Shown: in pieces, positions 9,618-19,565 of the stretch
How positions within the stretch are numbered: the stretch's first letter is position 1
Layout: every line of letters starts with the position of its first letter
From: Acaudatibacter sp035532115
GTDB taxonomy: Bacteria > Pseudomonadota > Alphaproteobacteria > Caulobacterales > Caulobacteraceae
Assembly (NCBI GenBank): GCA_035532115.1
Contig: DATKRO010000056.1
Span: 30,812-94,811, forward strand
Reading direction: 5' to 3'
Length of the DNA: 64,000 nucleotides
Translations under genes and position numbers: made by a program
Notes under the pieces: model-generated
Databases searched by the model: none
The model's input: only the letters and a program-made list of their open reading frames with translations
Told to the model about the DNA's origin: nothing

Positions 9618-10409
9618 ATGTGCGGGCGGATGGCGGCGCCGCTGAGGGCAATCCGGTCGGCCTTGATGCTCGCGGCGGGCGCTGCCGCGGGGACGCTCGT
9701 CCTTGTGTCGTCATCGGCGGCGGCCGCGCCGCTGACGCTGCGCGCGGCCTTGATGGGCGCAGAGGGCCAGACGCCCGCCGGCCCGCTGGTCGCCCGCTAC
9801 CAGAGCGACGACGGCGGCGTCTTCATCCTGGACCGGTCGAGGCGGCGGCCCTTGCTGAAGTTCGCCGACAGTCCCGAGATCTGGGCGTTGAAGGCGTCCG
9901 GCGGTCCCAGGGGCGACATCATCTACCGCGACGACGTGGGCGACATGGTGCTGCGGGCCACCAAGCTCGGCGGCGTCACCGTATTCACCGAGAAGCGGCC
10001 GGATGGATCGGCGGCGGCGCTGGAAGGCCCGTCCGCGCCGCTGAGAATCCAGCCCATCGGGCCGCAGGCCCTGTTCGAGCACTTCTATCAGGCGAGCGTG
10101 CGCGCGACCCGTGCGGCGCAGCATCTGGTGGAGTTCGAAAACCGCGAGGATGCCGCGCCGGCGGTGGCGGGCCTGCTCGCCGACGCCGCCCTGGTGGCGA
10201 GCGAGGCTCTCGTCGACATCGCCGCCCATCCGGGCGGCAAGGTCATCCTGACCCGGATCCGCGACGTCGTGATCGCCCAGGGCGCCCGTCCGGACGCCTC
10301 GCTGCAGCGCGGCGTCCTCACGGTGACCGTCGCACCCTCCCAGGGAGTCGCCGGCCGGCCGTCGTCTCGCCGCGTCGAACGGGCCGCCGGCGCCTCGCCG
10401 CTGGAGTAG
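9618..10409 (+). CDS. Exported protein of unknown function (possibly DUF4908-like)
   Basis: A 263-residue protein with an N-terminal signal sequence (hydrophobic residues 14-36 ending in ASAAAAAP-type small residues), so it is probably periplasmic. The mature part contains VFILDRSRRRPLLKF, EIWALKASGGPRGDIIYRDDVG and a helical segment FEHFYQASVRATRAAQHLVEFENRED. I recognise it only loosely as one of the alphaproteobacterial DUF4908-type proteins, and the family name is tentative. It lies 33 bp after phaB and could be co-transcribed. It is convergent with the P1 peptidase. Confidence 0.7.
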   Translation: MCGRMAAPLRAIRSALMLAAGAAAGTLVLVSSSAAAAPLTLRAALMGAEGQTPAGPLVARYQSDDGGVFILDRSRRRPLLKFADSPEIWALKASGGPRGDIIYRDDVGDMVLRATKLGGVTVFTEKRPDGSAAALEGPSAPLRIQPIGPQALFEHFYQASVRATRAAQHLVEFENREDAAPAVAGLLADAALVASEALVDIAAHPGGKVILTRIRDVVIAQGARPDASLQRGVLTVTVAPSQGVAGRPSSRRVERAAGASPLE

Positions 10410-10433
10410 GCCGGCGCGGCCCTGCCGGACGCG

Positions 10434-11456
10434 CTATCGGAGGTCGCGCCAGCAACGCACGTCAGACCCCGGCCAGGGCGTCGCCTCGAACACGGCTCGG
10501 GCGATGGCGCGGGCCAGGCAGTCGGCCGCAATGGCGCCGGCGCGGGCCACGGTGGACGGGCCCGGTGTTGGCGCCTGGCGCGCACCGGTCGCGAGGGCGA
10601 AGACCACGTCGCCGTCGAAGGGCGAGTGCGCCGGTCGCAGGGCGCGCGCCAGCCCATCCTGAGCCATGATGGCGATGCGCTGCATCTCGCTGGGCGTGAG
10701 GGCCAGGTCGACCGCGACGCAGGCGAGGGTGGTGTTTTCGCGCACCGCCGGCGCCTGCCTGGCGAGGCCCCAGTCGTCAGGGGTGGCGGCGAGGCCGGCG
10801 ACGCCCAGGCCGCCGAACTCCGCGCCCTGTTCGAACGGCGCGGCCCAGAAGGCGCGTCCGCCGGGCGCCACCGCGGCGCCCCAGCTGTTCACCGCCACGA
10901 TCGCGCCCACCGTCATGCCGTCGGCCGCGACCCACGACGCAGATCCGACGCCGCCCTTCAGTCCGCCCGCCATCGCGCCGTAGCCGGCGCCGGCGGCGCC
11001 GAGGGGAAAGCGCTTCGCAGCGGCCGCCAGCGCCTCTAGCCCGAGGGCGCGGTAGGGCGGTTCCAGGCCCCAGTCCTTGGCGCCGCCGTTGGCGAGGTCG
11101 TAGAGGATGGCGGCCGGCACGATCGGCGCAGGCGGCGCGCCGGCGCCGGGTCTCGGGCTGAATCCGCGTCCCGCCGCGCCCAGGGCGGCGGCTACGGCGT
11201 CGGCGGCCGCGAGGCCATAGACCGAGCCGCCGGCGAGCACGATCGCGTCGATGGCGTCGACCAGGGTGTGGCCGCTGAGCGCGTCGGTTTCGCGCGTCCC
11301 GGGCGCTCCGCCACGGACGTCGCAGGCCGCGGTCGCGCGCCCATCGGGCAGGATCACGGTGACGCCCGAGCGCACGCGTGCATCGTGCGCCTGGCCGACC
11401 CTCAGACCGGCGACATCGGTGATCAGGTTAAGGGGACCGGGCGCGCCTGGGCTCAT
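10434..11456 (-). CDS. P1-family peptidase (DmpA-like N-terminal-nucleophile hydrolase)
   Basis: A 340-residue protein of the DmpA/L-aminopeptidase/nylon-hydrolase family. The N-terminal block ITDVAGLRVGQAHD, the LAGGSVYGLAAADAV motif and the glycine-rich AGAGYGAMAGGLKGGVGSAS core are typical. The self-cleavage site is visible as Asn241-Thr242 in RENTTLACV; family members split there and the new N-terminal Thr is the nucleophile. The substrate (beta-amino-acid or D-amino-acid peptide) cannot be predicted. It lies 88 bp downstream of ahcY on the same strand. Confidence 0.88.
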   Translation of the reverse strand: MSPGAPGPLNLITDVAGLRVGQAHDARVRSGVTVILPDGRATAACDVRGGAPGTRETDALSGHTLVDAIDAIVLAGGSVYGLAAADAVAAALGAAGRGFSPRPGAGAPPAPIVPAAILYDLANGGAKDWGLEPPYRALGLEALAAAAKRFPLGAAGAGYGAMAGGLKGGVGSASWVAADGMTVGAIVAVNSWGAAVAPGGRAFWAAPFEQGAEFGGLGVAGLAATPDDWGLARQAPAVRENTTLACVAVDLALTPSEMQRIAIMAQDGLARALRPAHSPFDGDVVFALATGARQAPTPGPSTVARAGAIAADCLARAIARAVFEATPWPGSDVRCWRDLR

Positions 11457-11544
11457 GGCGAGCTTGCTCGCACGCTCCAGGCGCGATTGTCCACGGCGCG
11501 GGCACCAGACGCCAGGACGTGGCGATCGAAGCCGCGCCGGCGCC

Positions 11545-12936
<1,392 letters not shown>

Positions 12937-12970
12937 GCGCGCTCCAGACCCTCGTGCGGCGTGGCGGGCT

Positions 12971-12998
12971 CTATAGCCGTCCGCGGGGGCGTGGACAA
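12971..12998 (-). promoter_or_regulatory. Candidate ahcY promoter
   Basis: Reading the minus strand, TTGTCC (12998-12993) and CTATAG (12976-12971) are separated by 16 bp and lie 35 bp before the ahcY start. The fit is only partial, so this is a suggestion based on position and spacing. Confidence 0.35.
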
Positions 12999-13004
12999 CA
13001 GGAC

Positions 13005-13020
13005 ATAAGGGAATCCTTAT
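13005..13020. promoter_or_regulatory. Perfect inverted repeat between ahcY and bioB
   Basis: ATAAGG (13005-13010), a GAAT spacer and CCTTAT (13015-13020) form a perfect 6-4-6 dyad. It lies just upstream of the candidate ahcY -35 and within the region expected to hold the bioB promoter. A symmetric site like this in front of ahcY suggests a dimeric repressor of SAM/SAH metabolism (an ArsR-type SahR-like regulator is one possibility). The identity of the regulator is inference. Confidence 0.5.
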
Positions 13021-13103
13021 ATCATGCGGTCGCCGGCGGGGCTGCGCCGCGCTTGGCGCAGCTTGGCTCAGACGCTAACTGGACGCGCGCCAGGAGCACA
13101 CCG

Positions 13104-14099
13104 ATGACCAACGATCCCGAGCAGCCCCGCCACGACTGGACGCATGGCGAGGTCGAGGCCCTGTTCGAGCTGCCGTTCACCGACCTCGTGTTCCGCGCGG
13201 CGGCGGTGCACCGGCGCTGGTTCGACCCGACCCAGATACAGCTCTCGCAACTGCTGTCGATCAAGACCGGCGGCTGTCCGGAAAACTGCGGCTACTGCAG
13301 CCAGTCGCAACACTTCCAGACCGGCGTCGCCGCGAGCCGGCTGATGGACACGGGCGCGGTGCTCGCCGAGGCCGGGCGCGCCAGGGCGGGCGGCGCGCAG
13401 CGGTTCTGCATGGGCGCCGCCTGGCGCAACCTGCGGGACCGCGACACGCCAAAGCTGGCGGCGATGATCGCCGGGGTGAAGGCGCTGGGACTGGAGACCT
13501 GCGCCACGCTCGGCATGTTGACCGCCTCCCAGGCCGAGGCGTTGAAGGCCGCGGGCCTCGACTTCTACAACCACAACCTGGACACCGGCCCGCAGTATTA
13601 TGGCCAGGTCGTCACGACGCGGACCTATCAGGACCGCCTCGACACCCTGGCGGCCGTGCGCGCCGCGGGCATCGCGGTCTGCTGCGGCGGGATCGTCGGC
13701 ATGGGCGAGACCCGGGCCGACCGGGCCGGGCTGCTGCACCAGCTGGCGACGCTCCCCGAACATCCCGAGAGCCTGCCCATCAACGACCTCGTGCCCATCG
13801 AGGGTACGCCGCTGGGCGGATCGGAGCGGCTGGACGGCCTCGAGTTCGTCCGCACCATCGCCGTGGCCCGGCTGGTCTGCCCAAGGTCGGTGGTCCGCCT
13901 CGCCGCCGGCCGCGAACACATGAGCCGCGAGTTGCAGGCGCTGACCTTCCTGGCCGGTGCGAACTCGATCTTCATCGGCGGGCGCCTGCTCACCACCCCC
14001 AATCCGCAGCCCAGCCAGGACGAGCGCCTCATGGCCGACCTGGGCCTGCGTCCGATGAGCGCGCCAGCGAGGGAGCCGGCGAGCGCTGCGGCCCGATAG
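13104..14099 (+). CDS. bioB: Biotin synthase
   Basis: Radical-SAM enzyme that inserts sulfur into dethiobiotin. The 331-residue protein has the radical-SAM cluster Cys58, Cys62 and Cys65 in GGCPENCGYCSQS, followed by FCMGAAWRN, YNHNLDT, GGIVGMGE and the C-terminal AGANSIFIGGRLLTT with the [2Fe-2S] region. The start is ATG 13104 with AGGAG 9 bp upstream; the frame is open further upstream without a ribosome site. It is isolated from other bio genes in the window. No BioR-type TTATCTATAA box was found upstream. It is convergent with ptsH (7 bp between stops). Confidence 0.96.
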   Translation: MTNDPEQPRHDWTHGEVEALFELPFTDLVFRAAAVHRRWFDPTQIQLSQLLSIKTGGCPENCGYCSQSQHFQTGVAASRLMDTGAVLAEAGRARAGGAQRFCMGAAWRNLRDRDTPKLAAMIAGVKALGLETCATLGMLTASQAEALKAAGLDFYNHNLDTGPQYYGQVVTTRTYQDRLDTLAAVRAAGIAVCCGGIVGMGETRADRAGLLHQLATLPEHPESLPINDLVPIEGTPLGGSERLDGLEFVRTIAVARLVCPRSVVRLAAGREHMSRELQALTFLAGANSIFIGGRLLTTPNPQPSQDERLMADLGLRPMSAPAREPASAAAR

Positions 14100-14106
14100 C
14101 GGCCTG

Positions 14107-14379
14107 CTACCGCTCCTCGGCGAAGCGGTTGATCACCAGCTCGGCGAGGGCGTCGACGGCGGCCTGGGCCTGAGGGCCCTCCGCACGGATGCAGATAGAC
14201 GAGCCAGGGCCGGCGGCCAGCATCATCAGCCCCATGATCGAGCGGGCATCGACCGTAGCGCCGTCCTTCGCCACCGTGACCTCGGCGTCGAAATCGCCCG
14301 CCAGCCTGACGAACTTGGCCGATGCGCGCGCATGCAGCCCCCGCTCGTTGACGATCTCCACCGAGCGCTCGGCGGTCAT
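14107..14379 (-). CDS. ptsH: HPr phosphocarrier protein
   Basis: A 90-residue HPr of the regulatory PTS. The EI-phosphorylated histidine is His16 in RGLHARAS, and the HprK-target serine is Ser47 in DARSIMGLMMLAA. No sugar-specific EIIBC is present nearby, so this is the alphaproteobacterial regulatory phosphorelay rather than a sugar importer. It starts 6 bp after the EIIA stop and is the last gene of the chvI-chvG-hprK-EIIA-ptsH run. Confidence 0.95.
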   Translation of the reverse strand: MTAERSVEIVNERGLHARASAKFVRLAGDFDAEVTVAKDGATVDARSIMGLMMLAAGPGSSICIRAEGPQAQAAVDALAELVINRFAEER

Positions 14380-14385
14380 GGCCGG

Positions 14386-14790
14386 CTATTTCTCGCCGGC
14401 GAGCACGTAGGAGGCGACCGAGATGTACTTGCGCCCGGCGGCCTGGGCCTGCGAGACGCAGGTCGGCAGATCCTCGCGCAACCGCAGGCTGGCGAGCTTG
14501 ATGAGCATCGGCAGGTTGAGGCCGGCGATCACCTCGGCCCGGGTCTCTTCCATGACCGAGATCGCGAGGTTGGAGGGCGTGCCCCCGAACATGTCGGTGA
14601 GCAGGATCACGCCGCCGCCGTCATTGACCCGCTGGCAGGCCGCCAGGATGTCGCGCCGACGCCGCTCCATGTCGTCGTCCGCGCCGATGCAGATGGCCAT
14701 CACGGCCTGCTGGGGACCGACCACGTGCTCCATGGCGCGGACGAACTCTTCGGCCAGGCGACCGTGCGTGACGATCACGAGCCCGATCAT
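14386..14790 (-). CDS. PTS EIIA component, mannose-type (PtsM/ManX-like)
   Basis: A 134-residue EIIA-Man domain protein. The N-terminus MIGLVIVTHGRLAEEF carries the phosphorylated His9, and LLTDMFGGTPSNLAI is the family core. It lacks the EIIB domain and occurs without EIIC/D genes, as in other alphaproteobacteria where it receives phosphate from HPr for regulation. ATG 14790 was chosen because the family begins there; a longer open frame to 14931 overlaps hprK. It lies 11 bp after the hprK stop. Confidence 0.93.
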   Translation of the reverse strand: MIGLVIVTHGRLAEEFVRAMEHVVGPQQAVMAICIGADDDMERRRRDILAACQRVNDGGGVILLTDMFGGTPSNLAISVMEETRAEVIAGLNLPMLIKLASLRLREDLPTCVSQAQAAGRKYISVASYVLAGEK

Positions 14791-14800
14791 AGGCTGGGCC

Positions 14801-15301
14801 TCAAGGGTATCCCCGGTCCCTGCGCGACGCTTCGCCGCCGAGAGGACAGGCTTGATACGCCTGTTGCCTCGCCGCTCCAAGATGCTCCATTGCGCGTCGC
14901 AATCTCGCAGGTGCGGAAAGAGTTCCGGCATCGATGACCAGGCGCGGAACCGGCAGCCCCGCCAGATCCGCCGTCGCCGCTTCGGGCAGACGTTCGATGG
15001 CGCGCGGCACGGCGGCGAGGTGCGCCACCAGGACGATCTGCGCCAGATCGATGGGGGATTCGCGCAGGATGCCTTGCCCGCGCGCCTCGATCAGGCCGGC
15101 GAGCGGCCGCGGCGCGCGTCCGAAGACGGCGCCGCCCGAAGCCCAGATCAATGTGCGGTCGTCCGCCACCAGCCTGAACCCGGCTTCCAGCGCCCGCAGC
15201 GCCAGTTCGCTCTTTCCGGTCCCGGAGCCGCCCTCGATGAGGACCCCGCGCCAACAGCCGCCGAGGCGGCGGGCGATCAGGCCGGCGTGCCGGATGATCA
15301 T
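14801..15301 (-). CDS. hprK: HPr kinase/phosphorylase, short alphaproteobacterial form
   Basis: A 166-residue protein corresponding only to the C-terminal catalytic half of Firmicute HprK. Walker A is GGSGTGKS (residues 24-31), and VADDRTLIWASGG, GLIEARGQGIL (the HprK signature) and the acidic region follow. It phosphorylates or dephosphorylates HPr on the serine. Its ATG overlaps the chvG stop by 4 nt (ATGA), so the two are translationally coupled. The truncated length is normal for this bacterial class. Confidence 0.94.
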   Translation of the reverse strand: MIIRHAGLIARRLGGCWRGVLIEGGSGTGKSELALRALEAGFRLVADDRTLIWASGGAVFGRAPRPLAGLIEARGQGILRESPIDLAQIVLVAHLAAVPRAIERLPEAATADLAGLPVPRLVIDAGTLSAPARLRRAMEHLGAARQQAYQACPLGGEASRRDRGYP

Positions 15302-16890
15302 GCGCCGGCTCTCGCCTGCGGCAGGCTGGCGACGAAGCGCGCGCCGAGCACCGCGCCCGCCGCGTCCAGGCGGTTCTCGGCATGGATCCTGCCGCCGTGG
15401 GCCTCGATGATCTGGCGCGCGATTGAAAGGCCGAGCCCGGAATTGCCGCCGAACGCGGCGCCGCGCGGGCGGGCGGTGTAGAAGCGCTCGAACACGGTCT
15501 CCAGGTTCTCGGGCGGCACGCCGGGTCCCTCGTCGTCCACCGTCGCGACCACCTGGCCGCGGTCCTTGCCGATGACCACGCGCACCTCGCCATCCGGCGG
15601 CGAGAACGAGCGCGCGTTGTCGATCAGATTTCGGAACACCTGCCCAAGCGGCCCCTCGCGCCCGATCACGGTCAGATCTTCGCCCTCCCGCTGGCTCAGC
15701 CGCACCTGCGCCTCACCCTTGCGTCGGGTGGCGCCGTAGAGCCCGACGATGTCATGCAGCAGCTTGTCGACATGCACGGGCCTGGGCGCCTCGCGCGAAA
15801 GCTCGGCGTCGAGCCGCGAGGCGTTGGAGATGTCGGTGATCAGCCGGTCGAGCCGGCTGACGTCCTGCTTCAGGATGGCGAGCAGCCGCGCGCGCGGCGC
15901 AGCGTCCTTGATGAGATCCAAGGTTTCGACGGCCGAGCGGATCGAGGTCAGCGGGTTGCGGATCTCGTGCGCCACGTCGGCGGCGAAGCGCTCGATCGCC
16001 TCCATCCGGTCGGACAGCGTATGGGTCATGTCCTCCAGCGAGCGGGCCAGATCGCCCAGTTCGTCCTTGCGGTCGGCGATGTCGGGCAGGGCGATGGCGC
16101 GGGCGCGGCTCAGGCGCACGCTGTCGGCGGCGCGGGCCAGGCGGCGCACCGGCTGGGCGATGAGCTGGGTCAGCACGAAGGACGAGACCACGTTCACCGC
16201 CAGCGCGATCAGGATGAACGGGATGAGCGCGGCCCGCTCGTTGGCGATGATCCGGTCGACGTCGCCGGCCTCGAGCGTCAGCACGCCCAGAACCTCGCGC
16301 ACGCGCTCGATCGGAATCGAGACCGAGACCACCCGGCCGCCCCGCTCGGTGACGCGCACGCCGGAGGTATCGTGGCCGGCGAGGGCCGTCTTCACTTCCC
16401 GGTCCAAGGACGCCTGCGCCGCGTCCGGCGCGTGCGGCCTGGGCGCGAAGCCGGGGAGGGCGAACGGCCGCTGCCCGGGCCGCGACGCCGGCGGCAGGGC
16501 GCTGCGCTCCACCCGGTCGGCGGCGACGTAGGAGTCGAACACCGGATGGCCGTCGGCGTCGAACAGCCGCACCCGCTCGGAGCGCGCGATCGAGAGCGAT
16601 TGCAGCAGATCGCTCGCCACGTCCGCTTCCAGTTGCGGCTCGGGATCGCCGACGGTTGCGCCGGTGTCGATGACGTTGGCGATCAGCTGCCCCTCGGTGC
16701 GCAGCGAATCGATGCGCGCGTCCACCAGCCCCTGACGCATCTCGTTGAGCAGCAGCGCGCCGCCCACGAGGATGGCGAGCGCCGCGAGGTTCAAGAGGAC
16801 GATCAGCCGCCCGAGGCGGGACGGGGCGGCGATCAGCGGCGGGCGAGGCTTCGCCCGCTCAGGCCTCGCGGTAGCGGTAACCGACACCAT
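15298..16890 (-). CDS. chvG: Envelope-sensing histidine kinase ChvG
   Basis: Sensor kinase of the ChvG-ChvI system, which responds to acid and cell-envelope stress in alphaproteobacteria. With the ATG at 16890 it is 530 residues. TM1 is about residues 28-50, a periplasmic sensor about 51-220, TM2 about 221-243, HAMP to about 300, phospho-acceptor His308 in ADVAHEIRNPLTS, and HATPase motifs NLIDNARSF, DDEGPGVP and GNSGLGLSIARQI. The chosen start overlaps the end of chvI by 32 bp, and a slightly downstream GTG is an alternative. Its stop overlaps the hprK start. Confidence 0.93.
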   Translation of the reverse strand: MVSVTATARPERAKPRPPLIAAPSRLGRLIVLLNLAALAILVGGALLLNEMRQGLVDARIDSLRTEGQLIANVIDTGATVGDPEPQLEADVASDLLQSLSIARSERVRLFDADGHPVFDSYVAADRVERSALPPASRPGQRPFALPGFAPRPHAPDAAQASLDREVKTALAGHDTSGVRVTERGGRVVSVSIPIERVREVLGVLTLEAGDVDRIIANERAALIPFILIALAVNVVSSFVLTQLIAQPVRRLARAADSVRLSRARAIALPDIADRKDELGDLARSLEDMTHTLSDRMEAIERFAADVAHEIRNPLTSIRSAVETLDLIKDAAPRARLLAILKQDVSRLDRLITDISNASRLDAELSREAPRPVHVDKLLHDIVGLYGATRRKGEAQVRLSQREGEDLTVIGREGPLGQVFRNLIDNARSFSPPDGEVRVVIGKDRGQVVATVDDEGPGVPPENLETVFERFYTARPRGAAFGGNSGLGLSIARQIIEAHGGRIHAENRLDAAGAVLGARFVASLPQARAGA

Positions 16891-17572
16891 AGAGGGTCTC
16901 GATGGCGTCGAACTCCGGGTCGACCTGTCGGAACTTCTTGCGCATGCGCTTGATGTGGCTGTCGATCGTGCGATCGTCGACATAGACCTGATCATCGTAG
17001 GCCGCGTCCATCAGATTGTCGCGGCTCTTCACGAAGCCTGGCCGTTGCGCCAGCGACTGCAGCAGCAGGAACTCCGTCACGGTCAGGCGGACGGGGCGCC
17101 CGTCCCAGAGGCAGTCGTGGCGGGCCGGATCGAGGGTCAGGCGGCCGCGCTTGATGGCCTTCGTTCCGCCCTGGGCCGCCAGAGCGCCGGCCGGCTCGTC
17201 CTGCCCGTCCGCGCGCGCCCGGCGCAACACCGCCTTCACCCGCTCGATCAGCAATCTCTGGCTGAACGGCTTGTGGATGAAGTCGTCCGCGCCCAGGTTG
17301 AAGCCCAGGATCTCGTCGATCTCCTCGTCCTTGGAGGTGAGGATGATCACCGGAAGCTCCGAGGTCTGGCGAAGCCGCTTCAGCACCTCCATCCCATCCA
17401 TCCTCGGCATCTTCACGTCGAGAATGGCGAGGTCGGGCGGATCGCCCTCCAGCGCCGCGAGTCCCGTGACGCCGTCGTAATAGGCCTTCACCGCATGGCC
17501 GTGGCTCTCCAGGGCCAGCGATATCGAAGCGACGATGTTTTCGTCGTCGTCCACCAGTGTGATTGTCGCCAT
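16859..17572 (-). CDS. chvI: Response regulator ChvI
   Basis: A 237-residue OmpR/PhoB-type regulator. The receiver domain has the acidic pocket VDDDEN and the phospho-acceptor Asp52 in AILDVKMPRMDG. The C-terminal winged helix includes LTVTEFLLLQSLAQRPGFVKSRDNLMDAAYDDQVYVDDRTIDSHIKRMRKKF, characteristic of ChvI. It is the first gene of the minus-strand cluster feeding into chvG, hprK, EIIA and ptsH. It is divergent from a gene of unknown function, with a 215-bp interval between starts. Confidence 0.95.
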   Translation of the reverse strand: MATITLVDDDENIVASISLALESHGHAVKAYYDGVTGLAALEGDPPDLAILDVKMPRMDGMEVLKRLRQTSELPVIILTSKDEEIDEILGFNLGADDFIHKPFSQRLLIERVKAVLRRARADGQDEPAGALAAQGGTKAIKRGRLTLDPARHDCLWDGRPVRLTVTEFLLLQSLAQRPGFVKSRDNLMDAAYDDQVYVDDRTIDSHIKRMRKKFRQVDPEFDAIETLYGVGYRYREA

Positions 17573-17787
17573 CAGTCTTCTTTGGATGTGCTCAATGGGC
17601 GCGGAGCCGAGGTCATGACGGCGGCGCCGCCGATGTCAACCGCCGGTCTTGCCGCCACGGCCCAGCCGCTGGGGCATGGCTGGCGCTGATGGCCTCAATT
17701 GGGCGCAGCGCCGTGAAAAGCAAGACGGCCTTAAGGCTAAGGCTTCAATATCGTGGCCTCGGCCTCGAGGGCGCGCACGCCGTCCGG

Positions 17788-19500
17788 ATGGATCCGTCGC
17801 AGGTCCACTACGAGCTTTACGTGAGGCGCACCGCGAGCGCGCCATGGACGCTCGACATGGCCAGCGAGAGCCGCGCCGCCGTCGTCGAAACCGCCGAATC
17901 GCTGATGGCCCAATCCCGCGCCGCCGCCGTGCGCGTGACCAGGGAGACCTTCGACCCGGACACGCGCGAGTTCCGAAGCGTCGGTATCCTCTCCAAGGGC
18001 AGGACCGAAGCCTCCAGGAAGCGCAAGATCATCGAGGATCGCGAGCCGCTCTGCATCACGCCGTCGGATCTCTATTCGCTCCATGCGCGCGACCGTATCG
18101 GACGGTTGCTCGAGGCGTGGCTGGCGCGCCGCCATGCGACCCCCTTCGAGCTGTTGCACCGCCCCGATCTCGTCGAGGCGCTCGACGCCGCGAGCAACGA
18201 ACTGCAGCACGCCGTCCAGAAGATCGCCGTGCCCGAGGCCCAGGCGCGCGGGCTCTCCGTGCACGAGCTGATCCGCAGCTTCCAGGCGCTGATCGAGCGG
18301 GCGATCCTGCGGGTCCTGAAGGACGCCCGCGCCGGCGCCTTCCCCGATCTCGAGCGCGAGGACTTCGCCGCGGTCGCCGAACGGCTCGCCGCCGCGCCGG
18401 ACGCGGCCTATTTCCTCGGCGCGGCCGTCGCCGCCCGGCTGGCGACCTGCGAGACCTGGTCGGCGAAGGTCGGCGCTCTGCTCGATCTCGCCGACGCAGC
18501 TCCGCCATCGCCGCCGGCGCGCAAGCTCGCCTTCGAGGTCATCGAACAGCCGCTCGCCGAGATCCTGGAACTGCGCGCCGGTCTGGTCGATCTGCTGGGC
18601 CCCCAGCTCGACCTCGGCGGCCGGCTCGCGGCGATGACGCGGCTCGCCGCCAGCGAAACGGTCAATCAGCTCATCGCCATCGAGCCGGCGGTGGCCCAGA
18701 CCATGCCGCCGCTCGAAGGCGAGGCCCTGAGGCTGGCCGAATGGCTGCAGAAGCCTGGCCTGGCCACGTCGCGCTCGGCCGTCGGCCGACGGGTCCTGCA
18801 TGAGCTCGCCGGTCCCAGGCGGCTTCGGCCTGCCGATCCGGGCGGCGAAATCGACCTGCTTCGCGGGCTCGCCATGGCGCTCACCGCGGCGGCCGGCCAG
18901 CTGCTGCCCTCCGAGAATGTGCAGGACGCCTTCGTGGCGCGCTCGCGCATGCTGGTGGCGAGCGAATTCGTCCTGGCGCTGCGAGGCGACGGCGGCGCGG
19001 CCGGGCGCGAGGCCGAGCAGCTGATCTGGCTCGCCGAGAACGTCATCGGCGCGGCCAACAAGCGCCAGGCCGCCGCCTATCTTCTCGCCCACGTCGCCTC
19101 GCTCGGCTTCAAGACCGAACTCCGTCAGGGCGCAGATCCGCCGGGCGTGCGGCTGGCCGCGCTCGCCGCACTGCAGAAAGGCGCAGCCCGCGCCGGTCTC
19201 GCGCCAGAGGATCTGGCGCCCGTCCAGGCCAAGCTCGGCGAGGTCGGCGGCCTGATCGAGGCCGACGCCCGCATCTCCGCGGGCCTCTTCCAGGCGCCGG
19301 CGCCGCTGATCAGCCGGCTGACGCTGCTGCTGCGGCTCGCCGTGGGCGACGCGGCGCCTCTCGGGCCTGCCGCCGATCGAGCCCGCGGCGCTGCGATGAA
19401 GCTCCTGCGCAGCGAGTCGGCGCGAAGCGAACTCGCCGCCCGGCCCGAGCAACTCGCCCAGGTGCGCGACCTCATCCGCGCCGCCGGCCTGGCGGCCTGA
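17788..19500 (+). CDS. Conserved protein of unknown function, 570 aa
   Basis: Function not recognised. From ATG 17788 it encodes 570 residues. A short N-terminal alpha/beta segment (VHYELYVRR, WTLDMASESR, AAAVRVTRETFDPDTREFRSVGILSKG; residues 4-75) precedes a long, almost all-helical body with Leu/Ala-rich segments and no transmembrane helix, signal peptide or Cys/His metal motif. The helical repeats suggest a solenoid or scaffold, perhaps cytosolic. The start is uncertain: no strong ribosome site is seen, and in-frame upstream codons reach 17563. It is divergent from chvI, so a link to that stress response is possible but unproven. Confidence 0.72.
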   Translation: MDPSQVHYELYVRRTASAPWTLDMASESRAAVVETAESLMAQSRAAAVRVTRETFDPDTREFRSVGILSKGRTEASRKRKIIEDREPLCITPSDLYSLHARDRIGRLLEAWLARRHATPFELLHRPDLVEALDAASNELQHAVQKIAVPEAQARGLSVHELIRSFQALIERAILRVLKDARAGAFPDLEREDFAAVAERLAAAPDAAYFLGAAVAARLATCETWSAKVGALLDLADAAPPSPPARKLAFEVIEQPLAEILELRAGLVDLLGPQLDLGGRLAAMTRLAASETVNQLIAIEPAVAQTMPPLEGEALRLAEWLQKPGLATSRSAVGRRVLHELAGPRRLRPADPGGEIDLLRGLAMALTAAAGQLLPSENVQDAFVARSRMLVASEFVLALRGDGGAAGREAEQLIWLAENVIGAANKRQAAAYLLAHVASLGFKTELRQGADPPGVRLAALAALQKGAARAGLAPEDLAPVQAKLGEVGGLIEADARISAGLFQAPAPLISRLTLLLRLAVGDAAPLGPAADRARGAAMKLLRSESARSELAARPEQLAQVRDLIRAAGLAA

Positions 19501-19565
19501 GTGGCGCCCCGGGAGGCGTTCATCCGGATTCGACTATTCGCGCGCAAACCCTAAGCTGTGGTCGC

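Noticed and set aside
12937..13103. SAH riboswitch or BioR box in the ahcY-bioB interval
   Set aside because: No SAH aptamer core and no TTATCTATAA-type BioR site were found; only the ATAAGG/CCTTAT dyad and a GCTGCGCC/GGCGCAGC hairpin (13041-13062) are present.
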